Positions 21,696 to 31,919 of a stretch of DNA of 64,000 nt are shown here, piece by piece. Positions within the stretch are counted from its first letter, which is position 1. Each line of letters opens with the position of its first letter. This DNA is from an uncultured Pelagibacteraceae bacterium (GTDB taxonomy: Bacteria > Pseudomonadota > Alphaproteobacteria > Pelagibacterales > Pelagibacteraceae): contig CABYYA010000001.1 in NCBI GenBank assembly GCA_902523125.1, positions 32,948 to 96,947 of the forward strand. The letters run 5' to 3'. The translations under genes were made by a program, and so were the position numbers. The notes under the pieces are model-generated. The model did not search any database, was not told the origin of the DNA, and saw only the letters and a program-made list of their open reading frames with translations.

Positions 21696-22636
21696 TATGT
21701 ACAAAATATTTTTAGACAAGCCATTCTTACTGCAACACCTAATTCAACTTGTTCTTTAATTACACTTTTGTTGATATCATCGGCTAGCATTGTATCTATT
21801 TCTATACCTCTATTCATTGGGCCAGGATGCATAATTAAAGCATCAGATTTAGCGTGTTCTAATTTATCAGGTGTTAATCCGTAATATTCATAATACTCTC
21901 TATTGGACGAAAGGTATGAACTTGTCATTCGTTCACTTTGTAATCTTAACATCATAACAATATCGCAATCTTTCAACCCTTTTTTCATATCTGTAAAAGT
22001 TGAAACACCGAATTTTTCAATTTCTCTCGGCATAAGATTTGTTGGAGCAATTATGTTTACTTCTGCACCTAACATACTAAGTAAATAAATATTTGATCTT
22101 GCTACCCTTGAATGAAGTATATCTCCACAGATTGCGATTTTTAATCCTTGAATTTTATTTTTTCGAGTAATAATTGTTAATGCGTCCAATAAAGCTTGGG
22201 TAGGGTGCTCTCTTCTTCCGTCACCAGCATTTAGAACTGCACAATTTACTTTTTGTGAAAGTAGATTACATGCTCCAGAGTCTTGATGTCTAATTACAAT
22301 AATATCAGGATGCATTGCATTAAGTGTCATTGCCGTATCTATCAATGTTTCACCTTTTTTAATTGCTGAGTTGCTAATATTCATAGACATAACGTCAGCT
22401 CCAAGTCTTTTACCAGCTAATTCAAAAGAGCTTTGAGTTCTAGTGGATGGCTCAAAAAATAAATTAATTTGAGTTTTACCACTTAAAATATCAACTTTTT
22501 TATTTTTACTTTGATTTACTTTTATAAATGAATTTGCTTCATCAAGTATTAAATTGACATCATTAATCGATAGATCTTGGATTCCTAACAAATGTTTTTG
22601 TGAAATTTTAATAGCTTTGTTTGTTTTAATAGCCAT
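21695..22636 (-). CDS. pyrB: Aspartate carbamoyltransferase catalytic subunit
   Basis: [51 protein letters not shown] extends to 22675, internal Met preferred. Confidence 0.96.
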   Translation of the reverse strand: MAIKTNKAIKISQKHLLGIQDLSINDVNLILDEANSFIKVNQSKNKKVDILSGKTQINLFFEPSTRTQSSFELAGKRLGADVMSMNISNSAIKKGETLIDTAMTLNAMHPDIIVIRHQDSGACNLLSQKVNCAVLNAGDGRREHPTQALLDALTIITRKNKIQGLKIAICGDILHSRVARSNIYLLSMLGAEVNIIAPTNLMPREIEKFGVSTFTDMKKGLKDCDIVMMLRLQSERMTSSYLSSNREYYEYYGLTPDKLEHAKSDALIMHPGPMNRGIEIDTMLADDINKSVIKEQVELGVAVRMACLKIFCT

Positions 22637-22678
22637 TAAAACCAACTCTATAACTATAAACCTCTGTAATAGCAAGTA

Positions 22679-23134
22679 TTAATTGTTTAGAAAATCCAAA
22701 GCCCCTTGCAATATAAAAGCAGCAGCGTTTTCATCTATCTTTTTTTCCCTTTTACTAACATTAATATCTAATTGACTAGATAGGTTAAAAGCACCAACAG
22801 TTGAAAGTCTCTCATCCCACAGGCAAATCGGAATGTCTAAGTTTTTTTCAATATTTTCTGTGGTATCTTTCACTGATTGAGCTGACCTACCTGAAGATCC
22901 ATCCATATTTAAAGGATTTCCAACAATGATCCCTTTTATATTATTTTCATTAATAATTAATCTGAGTTCATCAATAAGATCCTTAAGCGAATTTCTATTT
23001 ATTGTTTTATGCGGAGTGGCTATTAGTTGTTTTTCATCACAGATTGACACACCAATTCTTTTAGAGCCCAGGTCTAAACCTATCAATCTACACTTATCTG
23101 AGTGTTTCTTTTTGAATTCCTCTAAAGTGATCAT
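22679..23134 (-). CDS. ruvX: Putative pre-16S rRNA nuclease YqgF/RuvX
   Basis: LIGLDLGSKRIGVSICDE; IIVGNPLNMDGSSG; WDERLST. Confidence 0.93.
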   Translation of the reverse strand: MITLEEFKKKHSDKCRLIGLDLGSKRIGVSICDEKQLIATPHKTINRNSLKDLIDELRLIINENNIKGIIVGNPLNMDGSSGRSAQSVKDTTENIEKNLDIPICLWDERLSTVGAFNLSSQLDINVSKREKKIDENAAAFILQGALDFLNN

Positions 23135-23184
23135 ATTGTATATTTTAAACTTAAGTGATACTTTGCGTCATATTTAAATAGCAT

Positions 23185-23472
23185 ATGAGCATAGATCTTA
23201 AAACAATAAAGCATATATCTAAATTAGCAAGAATTTCAGTTGATGAGCAAAGAGCTGAAAAATTGGCTGGAGATTTAAATTCTATTTTTGATTTCATTGA
23301 AAAACTTAATGAATTAAAAACGGATAATGTAGAACCATTAACTTCTATTGCTGAAACAACCTTAAAATTAAGATCTGATGAAGTAAAAAGTAAAAATATA
23401 AGAGAACAAATTATTAAAAATTCTCCTCAGGATAATGAGGATTATTTTGTAGTGCCTAAGGTGATTGAATAA
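23185..23472 (+). CDS. gatC: Asp/Glu-tRNA amidotransferase subunit C
   Basis: IKHISKLARISVDEQ...; start of gatCAB operon. Confidence 0.95.
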   Translation: MSIDLKTIKHISKLARISVDEQRAEKLAGDLNSIFDFIEKLNELKTDNVEPLTSIAETTLKLRSDEVKSKNIREQIIKNSPQDNEDYFVVPKVIE

Positions 23473-24929
23473 TGTCAGATATAACAAAACAATCTCTTAC
23501 TGAATTAGTTGAAAATATAAAAAATAAGAAACTTTCTTCAACAGATGTAACCAAAGCATTTATTGATAGATCTGAAAAATCTGAGGAATTGAATGCTTAT
23601 ATTACAAATGATTTTACTTCAGCCATAGATAAGGCAAAAAAATTTGATCAAAAACCTAATTTAGATTTAAAACTGCCTGGTATTCCAATGGCGGTTAAGG
23701 ATTTATTTTGTACCAAAAATATTAAAACAACTGCTGGTAGTAAAATTTTGAATAACTTTGTACCAACTTATGAATCAACCGTAACCGAAAATATCTGGAA
23801 TGAAGGTGCAATACTTCTAGGTAAGTTAAACTGTGATGAGTTTGCAATGGGTTCATCAAATGAAACAAGTTTCTTTGGTAATGTACAAAATCCTATTGAT
23901 AAAAATTTAGTCCCAGGTGGATCATCTGGTGGTTCAGCTTCAGCTGTAGCTGGACAACTAACACCTATTACAATTGGTACCGATACTGGTGGATCAATTA
24001 GACAACCAGCCTCTTTCACTGGAATTGTAGGATTAAAACCTACATATGGAAGTTGCTCAAGATATGGGATAGTTGCTTTTGCTTCATCATTGGATCAAGC
24101 CGGACCTATGGCACAAAATGTTAAAGATTGTGCTTTATTACATGAAGTGATTAGTTCCTACGATCCTAAAGACTCTACTTCGATAAATTTTAAAAGAAAT
24201 CATTTCAGCAAGGAACTTACAAATAACATAAAAGGAAAAAAAATTGGAATACCAAAAGAGTATAGAGTTGATGGTATGCCAAAAGAAATTGAAGATCTTT
24301 GGCAAAAGGGCATTCAGTATATTAAAGATTGTGGTGCTGAAACCATTGATATTTCTCTACCATATACAAGTTATGCCTTACCAACATATTATATAGTTGC
24401 TCCAGCAGAGGCATCATCAAACTTAGCAAGATATGATGGAGTTAAGTATGGATTTAGAGCCAAAGGAGAAAATTTAATTGATATGTATGAGAAAACAAGA
24501 TCAGAAGGTTTTGGAGCTGAAGTTCAAAGAAGAATTATGATTGGAACTTATGTTTTGTCTTCAGGATATTATGATGCATATTATCTTAAAGCTCAAAAAG
24601 TAAGGAAACTCATTAAAAATGATTTTGATGAAGCATATAAAAAAGTTGATGCAATTTTAACTCCATCAACACCTAGCTCAGCATTTAAAATAGGTGAAAA
24701 AACAAATGATCCAGTTTCAATGTATCTAAATGACATATTTACTGTTCCTGTTAACTTAGCTGGACTCCCAGGCGTCTCAATACCTGCCGGACATGACTCA
24801 AAAGGTTACCCTTTAGGTTTACAAATTATTGGCAAAGCTTTTGATGAACAGAATATATTGAATATAGCTTATGCTATGGAAGAAAAGATCAATTTTAAAA
24901 ACAAAATTACTGATTGGTGGATAAAATGA
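23472..24929 (+). CDS. gatA: Asp/Glu-tRNA amidotransferase subunit A
   Basis: Amidase signature [15 protein letters not shown]...[16 protein letters not shown]. Confidence 0.98.
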   Translation: MSDITKQSLTELVENIKNKKLSSTDVTKAFIDRSEKSEELNAYITNDFTSAIDKAKKFDQKPNLDLKLPGIPMAVKDLFCTKNIKTTAGSKILNNFVPTYESTVTENIWNEGAILLGKLNCDEFAMGSSNETSFFGNVQNPIDKNLVPGGSSGGSASAVAGQLTPITIGTDTGGSIRQPASFTGIVGLKPTYGSCSRYGIVAFASSLDQAGPMAQNVKDCALLHEVISSYDPKDSTSINFKRNHFSKELTNNIKGKKIGIPKEYRVDGMPKEIEDLWQKGIQYIKDCGAETIDISLPYTSYALPTYYIVAPAEASSNLARYDGVKYGFRAKGENLIDMYEKTRSEGFGAEVQRRIMIGTYVLSSGYYDAYYLKAQKVRKLIKNDFDEAYKKVDAILTPSTPSSAFKIGEKTNDPVSMYLNDIFTVPVNLAGLPGVSIPAGHDSKGYPLGLQIIGKAFDEQNILNIAYAMEEKINFKNKITDWWIK

Positions 24930-26401
24930 GTAAAAAATATTCAGAATACTTTATTAATCGAAAAGATAATCAGTATGAGGTTGTAATTGGTTTAGAAGTT
25001 CACGCTCAAGTCTTATCTGAGTCAAAATTATTTTCTAATTCAGCAACCAAATTTGGAGCAGAACCTAATACGCAAGTTAGTTTAGTTGATGCTGCATTTC
25101 CAGGAATGTTACCAGTAATAAATGAATTTTGTGTCAAACAAGCAATTAAAACTGGTATTGGCCTTAACGCAAAAATTAATAAACGTTCAGTATTTGATAG
25201 AAAAAATTATTTTTATGCTGATTTGCCCCAAGGATATCAAATTTCACAATTTAAAGATCCAATAGTAGGTGAGGGCAAAGTTATTTTGGATATGCCTAAT
25301 GGTCAAAAAGAAGTTGGAATAGAGAGATTACATTTAGAACAAGACGCTGGAAAAAGTATTCATGATCTCGACCCACAAAATACCTTTGTAGATTTAAATA
25401 GATCAGGGGTAGCTTTAATGGAAATAGTGAGCAAACCTGATCTAAGATCACCAGATGAGGTTAATGCTTACATCAAAAAACTAAGATCTATAATGAGGTA
25501 TCTAGGAACTTGTGATGGTAATATGCAAGAAGGTTCTTTAAGAGCTGATGTAAATGTCTCTGTCAGACCAAAAGGCTCAAAAGAATTTGGGACTCGATGT
25601 GAAATTAAAAATGTTAATTCAATAAAGTTTATGCAGATGGCAATAGAATATGAGGCTAATAGGCAAGTTGATTTAATAGAAGAAGGTAAAACTATTGATC
25701 AAGAAACTAGACTTTTTGATACAAAAAAAAATGAGACAAGATCAATGAGATCAAAAGAAGATGCTCATGATTACAGATATTTTCCTGACCCTGATTTGCT
25801 ACCTTTAGAGGTTTCAGAAAAATTTATTGAAGAACTTAGAAATGATATTCCAGAACTTCCAGATGATAAAAAGAAAAGATTTATTGAAGAGTTTAAATTG
25901 TCTCCTTATGAAGCAAATATTTTAGTATCTGATATTGATACTGCGAAATACTTTGAAGAGGTTGTAACTAAAATGGGTAAAAACAAAAATATTAAGTTAG
26001 CAGTCAATTGGATTACAGGAGAACTATTTGCTGTTTTAAATAGCAAAGGTTTAGAAATTTCTCAAAGTCCAGTGAGTGCTAAGAATTTCGCTATTTTGAT
26101 AAATCTAATTAAGAATGGAACTATCTCGGGAAAGATAGCAAAAACTGTTTTTGAATTGATGATTGATGGTGATAAAGATCCTCAAAAGATTGTAGAAGAA
26201 AAAGGATTAAAACAACAAAGTGATCCAAAAGCTTTAGAGGCATTAATTGATAAAATAATTAATGATAACAGAGAAAAAGCTATTGAATATAAACAAGGTA
26301 AAGAAAAATTATTCGGTTTTTTTGTTGGTCAAGCGATGAAGGCATCAGGTGGAAAAGCTAACCCTCAGTTAATCAATGAGATCCTAAAGAAAAAATTATA
26401 A
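24926..26401 (+). CDS. gatB: Asp/Glu-tRNA amidotransferase subunit B
   Basis: [20 protein letters not shown]; in-frame ATG at 24926. Confidence 0.98.
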   Translation: MSKKYSEYFINRKDNQYEVVIGLEVHAQVLSESKLFSNSATKFGAEPNTQVSLVDAAFPGMLPVINEFCVKQAIKTGIGLNAKINKRSVFDRKNYFYADLPQGYQISQFKDPIVGEGKVILDMPNGQKEVGIERLHLEQDAGKSIHDLDPQNTFVDLNRSGVALMEIVSKPDLRSPDEVNAYIKKLRSIMRYLGTCDGNMQEGSLRADVNVSVRPKGSKEFGTRCEIKNVNSIKFMQMAIEYEANRQVDLIEEGKTIDQETRLFDTKKNETRSMRSKEDAHDYRYFPDPDLLPLEVSEKFIEELRNDIPELPDDKKKRFIEEFKLSPYEANILVSDIDTAKYFEEVVTKMGKNKNIKLAVNWITGELFAVLNSKGLEISQSPVSAKNFAILINLIKNGTISGKIAKTVFELMIDGDKDPQKIVEEKGLKQQSDPKALEALIDKIINDNREKAIEYKQGKEKLFGFFVGQAMKASGGKANPQLINEILKKKL

Positions 26402-26405
26402 GGTT

Positions 26406-27056
26406 ATGGGTTCAGACCTTAACATCACTAAACATTTACAAGACTATATCCTTAAGAATGGTTTGAAATTGCATCCAATTCAAAAAGAAATAATAGATTA
26501 CAACTTATCACTTGGTGATACAAAAAGAATGCAAATCTCTATTTCTCAATGTCAATTTCTACATCTGATTATTAAGGTTTCCAAAATCAAAAAAGTCCTA
26601 GAGATTGGAACTTTTACAGGTTTAAGTACGTTATCTATGGCTTTAGCATTACCAAATGAAGGAAGCATAATAGCATTAGATAAAAATGAGGAGACAAACA
26701 AAGTTGCTCAAAAATTTTTTAAAAAAGCTAAACAAGATTATAAAATTAAAACTATAATTAAACCAGCATTAGAAACCTTGATGAGTATTAGAAATGAAAA
26801 ATTTGATTTAGTCTTTATTGATGCAGATAAAATTAATTACAAAAAATATTATGAGATTTCGTTAGATTTATTGAATAAAGAGGGTTTAGTGATAATTGAC
26901 AATGTATTATGGCATGGAGAAGTTATTAATAAAGATATTAATGATAAATTTACTAAAAGTATAAGAGATTTGAATGATTTTATCTCTAAAGATAAGAGAA
27001 TTGAAAAAGTCATGGTACCATTTGGTGATGGAATGACTGTTTGTAGGAAGGTTTAA
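26406..27056 (+). CDS. Class I SAM-dependent O-methyltransferase (CCoAOMT-like)
   Basis: KVLEIGTFTGLSTLSMALALP; FDLVFIDADKINYKKYYE; GLVIIDNVLWHGEV. Confidence 0.88.
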   Translation: MGSDLNITKHLQDYILKNGLKLHPIQKEIIDYNLSLGDTKRMQISISQCQFLHLIIKVSKIKKVLEIGTFTGLSTLSMALALPNEGSIIALDKNEETNKVAQKFFKKAKQDYKIKTIIKPALETLMSIRNEKFDLVFIDADKINYKKYYEISLDLLNKEGLVIIDNVLWHGEVINKDINDKFTKSIRDLNDFISKDKRIEKVMVPFGDGMTVCRKV

Positions 27057-27964
27057 TGTTCACTATATTCGGTTTTTATAAATTTCAAAAAATAAATAAT
27101 TTAAAAAAAAACCAAATAAAATTAAATAATCTCTTGTTAGATAAAAACATAAATGGATCAATTATTATATCCAAAGAAGGTTTAAATGGATCTATTTCTG
27201 GAATAAATAAGGATATTAAAACTGTAATTATTCAAATCAAAAAATGTTTGAATATAAAAGAATTTGATAGTTTTAATAATTCTAAAAGTAGATTTCAACC
27301 TTTTCATAAACCAAAAGTTAAAATCAAAAAAGAAGTTGTACCGATGGACCTAAAAATAACGAATAGATTAAAAAAAAAGAATAGTCATATAGAGCCAACA
27401 GAATGGAATAAATTAATAAAAAATAAAAAAACTCTTTTATTAGATGCAAGAAAACCTTTTGAACATAAAGTTGGTTCTTTTAAAAAATCAGTAAACCCTA
27501 AAATAGGTAACTTTAGAGATTTTCCAAAATACTTAAAAAAGTTAAAAAAAGATGAGCCAATAGCAATGTTTTGTACTGGAGGAATAAGATGTGAAAAAGC
27601 GTCTGTATATTTAGAGAAAAAGGGTTTTAGGAATATTTATCAATTAAAAGGTGGAATTCTGAATTATTTAAAGAAAGTAAAACAAAAAAATAGTCTATGG
27701 AAAGGTGAATGTTTTGTATTTGATAACAGAGTAAGTTTAAAGCACGGTCTAGAACAGGGAACATATTCAATTTGTGGTGGATGCAGGCAACCAATTTCAG
27801 TGAAGGATAAAAAATCTGATAAATATGAAGAGGGTGTAACTTGCCCTAATTGTTTTAATAAACTCTCAAAAGTTCAAAAATCTCGTTTTAGAATGAGACA
27901 AAGTCAGATATATAAAGCAAAGCTATCAGGAAAAAAATATAATTTCCAAAAAGAATTTAATTAA
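27056..27964 (+). CDS. trhO: Rhodanese-domain tRNA uridine(34) hydroxylase (TrhO/YceA family)
   Basis: Rhodanese loop FCTGGIRCEKASVYLEKKGF; C-terminal CGGCRQPIS...CPNC. Confidence 0.88.
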   Translation: MFTIFGFYKFQKINNLKKNQIKLNNLLLDKNINGSIIISKEGLNGSISGINKDIKTVIIQIKKCLNIKEFDSFNNSKSRFQPFHKPKVKIKKEVVPMDLKITNRLKKKNSHIEPTEWNKLIKNKKTLLLDARKPFEHKVGSFKKSVNPKIGNFRDFPKYLKKLKKDEPIAMFCTGGIRCEKASVYLEKKGFRNIYQLKGGILNYLKKVKQKNSLWKGECFVFDNRVSLKHGLEQGTYSICGGCRQPISVKDKKSDKYEEGVTCPNCFNKLSKVQKSRFRMRQSQIYKAKLSGKKYNFQKEFN

Positions 27965-27972
27965 GGATTTAT

Positions 27973-29343
27973 TTGTCACAATCTTTCAAATTAACTAAAG
28001 ATCCAATATGGTTTTTGCTTAGAAAAGTTACTATCCCAGCAAGTGTTGGTTCATTATTTCAAACTTTTTACAATTTAGTAGATACTTGGTTCGCAGGAAG
28101 AATATCTGCTGAAGCAATAGCAGCAATTGAAAAATCTTTTCCAATTTACTTTACCATTATTGCGATAGGAGTTGGATTAACGGCAGGGACTAATACTTTA
28201 ATTGGAAATAATATAGGTGCTAAGGATAAGAGGAAGGCGTCATTATTTGTTGCACAGTCAATTATATTTGCAATCTTTTTGTCGATTCTAGTAACTTTTT
28301 TTGGTTTGAATGTTTCAGATTTTTTACTTTCCTTAATGGGATCAGACCAAGAGGGAATTATTTTAACTAGAAAATATCTTGATGTAATTTTTTATGGAAC
28401 AATAATAGTTTTGATCCAGATTTCATTAAATGGAACTTTAAATGCACAAGGGGATACAAAAAGCTATAGAAACGTTTTAATTTTTAGTTTCTTTTTAAAC
28501 ATTATTCTAAATCCATTATTTATTTTTGGTTATAGTTTTGTACCAGCTTTTGGTATAGCTGGACTTGCTATTGCAACTGTAGTAGCACAATTTATTGGTC
28601 TTCTATATTTAGCCTACAAAGTTTATTGTTGTGAGTTAAAACAATATCTTAAGCCTGAGTGTTTTATACCAAAATTCAACCTTCTAGGAGAACTCCTATA
28701 TCAGACAATTCCTGTAATGTTCAGTATGTTATTAATTGGTGTAGGTATATTTAATATTCTTTACTTCATTGGTAAATTTGGAGATTTAGCTACTGCTGGT
28801 TACGGTGCTGCTTTGCGAATTGAGCAAGTTTTTTTACTTCCGGTAATTGGTTTAAATACTGCAGTATTATCTATTGGGGGACAAAATTTTGGTGCAAAAA
28901 ATTTTGATAGATTAAGAGAATTATATAAAAAGGCTCTTTTTTTTGGATCATCTTTTATGATTTGTGCGGGAATAATAATTTTTTTGGGTGCAGAATTTTT
29001 AGTTTCATTATTTACTGATAATTCAGAGGCTATAAAACATGGCACAATATATTTAAAAGTTGCTGCATTGATTGGTCCAATTTATCCTGTTTTTTTTATA
29101 ACAACTGCAGTATTCCAAGCAGTTAAAAAACCACTATATAGTCTTTACTTGAGTGTTTTAAGACTAACAGCGCTTCCATTTTTAAGTTTGTGGTATGTAA
29201 TTAATATTAAAGGGGGAGATTATCAGGATATTTTTTACACAATATTAGTAACAAATTGGTTTATGGGAATTGCAGTTCTTATGTTTATTGGGTATTTTTT
29301 GAACAATGTTTTCAAACAAAATAAAAGTCTTTTTACTTATTAG
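27973..29343 (+). CDS. MATE-family efflux transporter (TTG start)
   Basis: About 12 hydrophobic segments; IPASVGSLFQTFYNLVDTWFAG. Confidence 0.9.
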   Translation: MSQSFKLTKDPIWFLLRKVTIPASVGSLFQTFYNLVDTWFAGRISAEAIAAIEKSFPIYFTIIAIGVGLTAGTNTLIGNNIGAKDKRKASLFVAQSIIFAIFLSILVTFFGLNVSDFLLSLMGSDQEGIILTRKYLDVIFYGTIIVLIQISLNGTLNAQGDTKSYRNVLIFSFFLNIILNPLFIFGYSFVPAFGIAGLAIATVVAQFIGLLYLAYKVYCCELKQYLKPECFIPKFNLLGELLYQTIPVMFSMLLIGVGIFNILYFIGKFGDLATAGYGAALRIEQVFLLPVIGLNTAVLSIGGQNFGAKNFDRLRELYKKALFFGSSFMICAGIIIFLGAEFLVSLFTDNSEAIKHGTIYLKVAALIGPIYPVFFITTAVFQAVKKPLYSLYLSVLRLTALPFLSLWYVINIKGGDYQDIFYTILVTNWFMGIAVLMFIGYFLNNVFKQNKSLFTY

Positions 29344-29785
29344 CATTTGTCTAATATTTTTTTTAATCACTTCTTTTGATGTCAAATCTAACAAAGCAAA
29401 GGTTGTTGATGGAGATACTATTCATTTAAATGGGGAAAAAATTCGCTTTAGTGGCATTGATGCTCCTGAAATTAAACAAGTATGTATCAAGAATAATGAG
29501 GTAATTAAATGTGGGATACGGGCAAAAGAACTACTTATTAATAAGATAGGTAAAAATAAAGTAAAATGTGTAAATGAGGGTGTAGATCGATATAAGAGAA
29601 TTTTAGCTGAATGTTTTGTAAATAATCAAAGTCTATCCAAGTATCTTGTAAGGGAGGGATTTGCTTTTGCTTACAGGAAATATTCAACAAAATTTATTGA
29701 AGATGAAAATTATGCAAAAAAAAATAAAAAAGGTATGTGGTCAATGACTTTTGAGTATCCTTGGGATTATAGAAGAAAAAATTAG
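29306..29785 (+). CDS. Secreted thermonuclease-family (SNase-like) protein
   Basis: N-terminal signal/anchor then VVDGDTIHLNGEKIRFSGIDAPEIKQ; CVNEGVDRYKRILAECFVN. Confidence 0.88.
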   Translation: MFSNKIKVFLLISICLIFFLITSFDVKSNKAKVVDGDTIHLNGEKIRFSGIDAPEIKQVCIKNNEVIKCGIRAKELLINKIGKNKVKCVNEGVDRYKRILAECFVNNQSLSKYLVREGFAFAYRKYSTKFIEDENYAKKNKKGMWSMTFEYPWDYRRKN

Positions 29786-30513
29786 TCTTTTTGTAATTTT
29801 TTTTCTAACTTCCTTACTAAATAAGATACAATCAATATTAGTACCAAATATTCAAGAATCAGAAATGTATATATTTCTAATGGCCTATAAGTTGTTACAA
29901 CTAATTCATTAGCTTTTCTTGTTAGATCTCCAATACCAATTATTGATACTAGCGATGACATTTTAAGTACATATACAAATTGGTTACCTATAGCTGGTAA
30001 AATATTTTTCACAGCTTGAGGCAAGATAACTAATCTTAATTTTCTAAAAAAACCTAAACCTAAAGAACTTCCAGCCTCCCACTGCGCTTTTTTAATTGAG
30101 TTTATTCCGGCTCTAAAAATCTCAGCTTGGAATGCACTTTCGCTTATAGATAATGCTATAATACCTGAAACAAATGGACTAAAACTAATTCCTGTCATTA
30201 TCGGTAGTCCATAATAAATCCATAAAATTAAAACTAGTAAAGGAATTGCTCTAACAATTTCTACATAACCAATATTAATATAAGTTAAGAATTTATTTCT
30301 TGAAAGAGATGGTATGGCAATTAAAAGACCAATCAATATTGATATAACAATCGAAATTATCGAAATATATATAGTGGTAGTTAAACCACTTAAAAGAAAT
30401 TTAAGATTTGTTAAACCCTCAACGTTTTGAGGAGATAATATCAACCAGTTTAATTCACTTTTACCACATGAGGTTAAAGGAAGGATTAAAAGTAAAAAAG
30501 CTAAATTTCTCAC
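29782..30513 (-). CDS. Polar amino-acid ABC transporter permease (HisM/GlnP-like)
   Basis: SESAFQAEIFRAGINSIKKAQWEAGSSLGLGFFRKLRLVILPQAVKNILPAIGNQF. Confidence 0.92.
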   Translation of the reverse strand: MRNLAFLLLILPLTSCGKSELNWLILSPQNVEGLTNLKFLLSGLTTTIYISIISIVISILIGLLIAIPSLSRNKFLTYINIGYVEIVRAIPLLVLILWIYYGLPIMTGISFSPFVSGIIALSISESAFQAEIFRAGINSIKKAQWEAGSSLGLGFFRKLRLVILPQAVKNILPAIGNQFVYVLKMSSLVSIIGIGDLTRKANELVVTTYRPLEIYTFLILEYLVLILIVSYLVRKLEKKLQKD

Positions 30514-30553
30514 TCTTTATGTTATAAAGAATAAAAAATTAAATACTAATTTA

Positions 30554-31321
30554 TTATAAACTTTTTAGATTGTATTTAGATAATAATTTAGTAAAGAAGC
30601 CAGATGATTTTTTCTTCTCGATCCAGCTATTCACATACTCGTTCCATTTATTATCACCTTTAGGAACCATCATTGCTAAAAATGCTGGATTTTTTCCACC
30701 ATCTGGAACGATTGCTAACTGAGGATATTTAATAACTAATTTATTTGCCTCTGTAGAACTTGTTATATTTCCATCCGCTCTTCCTGCTAATACTTCTTGA
30801 AAGTCTCTTGCAGGTGCTTCGATTGAATTTAATTTTGATTTTGGAAAAAATTCTTTCGCTTTTTCTTCTTGAGAAGTACCAAGAGTAGTTGCAATAGTTA
30901 CTTTTGAATTATTTAATGAATCCCAAGTTGGAAATTTTTTTAAATTCTTTTTTAGAACAAGTGGTACAGTAGCATATTTGTAATACGTATTTGTGAAACC
31001 AGCCACTTCCGCTCTTTTTGGTGTTTTTGTAACACTAGTTGAAATGTCATATCTTGCGGATGTTATTCCAGATACAATAGTTTTCCACTCTGCAGGTACA
31101 AACTCAACCTTAACACCCATGTCTTTGGCAAGTTCATTCATCACATCTATATCAAAGCCTTTATATTTATTTGTTGCAGGATCTTTCACTGTCATTGGAT
31201 CCCAGTCACCAGTAGTTCCAACTTTTAACACTCCAGATGATAAAATTTTATCTAAATTTGAGTCTGCGTTTGATGAGAAGGGTAAAAAAGCAAATAATGT
31301 TAACAATAATAATTTTTTCAT
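30554..31321 (-). CDS. Family 3 solute-binding protein of amino-acid ABC transporter
   Basis: Signal peptide; [12 protein letters not shown]...[26 protein letters not shown]. Confidence 0.88.
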   Translation of the reverse strand: MKKLLLLTLFAFLPFSSNADSNLDKILSSGVLKVGTTGDWDPMTVKDPATNKYKGFDIDVMNELAKDMGVKVEFVPAEWKTIVSGITSARYDISTSVTKTPKRAEVAGFTNTYYKYATVPLVLKKNLKKFPTWDSLNNSKVTIATTLGTSQEEKAKEFFPKSKLNSIEAPARDFQEVLAGRADGNITSSTEANKLVIKYPQLAIVPDGGKNPAFLAMMVPKGDNKWNEYVNSWIEKKKSSGFFTKLLSKYNLKSL

Positions 31322-31355
31322 AATTTTATTTAACTTATTTGAGATCTAAATGAGA

Positions 31356-31919
31356 CTATAATCTTGACGCACTATCATTCATCCAAGAGAATAAATGTTC
31401 AGAAAAAGAGCGTCTTACAAACAAATTAACCACATTTTGATTTTGATTGTGAATAATAACATCCACTTTTGCAATAATTGTTTGAGTTACAGATCCGACT
31501 TTTTGCTTAAATTCATTAAAATTAAAAGGTGATCCAGTCTGAAATAAATCGTAGATTTTATCTCCCTTTAAAGTAATTCTTACATATTGATCAGTAACAT
31601 CTGTTACAGCTCCTAAATTTAAATTGCATATATTTTTATTGAGAAGAGTTTCTGTATCGTATGTATTTGTATTTTCTTTAAGAGCATTGTTTGAAAAAAT
31701 CATCCATTCATCAGGACTCAACCATAAGGCAGTCAACTTTTCACTTTGAGTAGAAGTATTTGCTTTTATAGGTAAGACCATATTTAAAGATTTACCAACA
31801 GCTGATAAAAACTCTCTTTTTTTCCCTCTTATTATTAATTTCATAACAGGATTTATTTCACTCATTTGTAAACCTTGATAAGATTTTTGATCTTTTATTG
31901 TTTGATTATAATTTAGCAT
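31356..31919 (-). CDS. soxG: Sarcosine oxidase gamma subunit
   Basis: WLSPDEWMIFSNN, FSEHLFSWMNDSASRL; follows soxA. Confidence 0.88.
   Translation of the reverse strand: MLNYNQTIKDQKSYQGLQMSEINPVMKLIIRGKKREFLSAVGKSLNMVLPIKANTSTQSEKLTALWLSPDEWMIFSNNALKENTNTYDTETLLNKNICNLNLGAVTDVTDQYVRITLKGDKIYDLFQTGSPFNFNEFKQKVGSVTQTIIAKVDVIIHNQNQNVVNLFVRRSFSEHLFSWMNDSASRL

Noticed and set aside
30993-31349. 118-aa plus-strand ORF
   Set aside because: Antisense to the family 3 solute-binding protein gene; mirror of its coding sequence.
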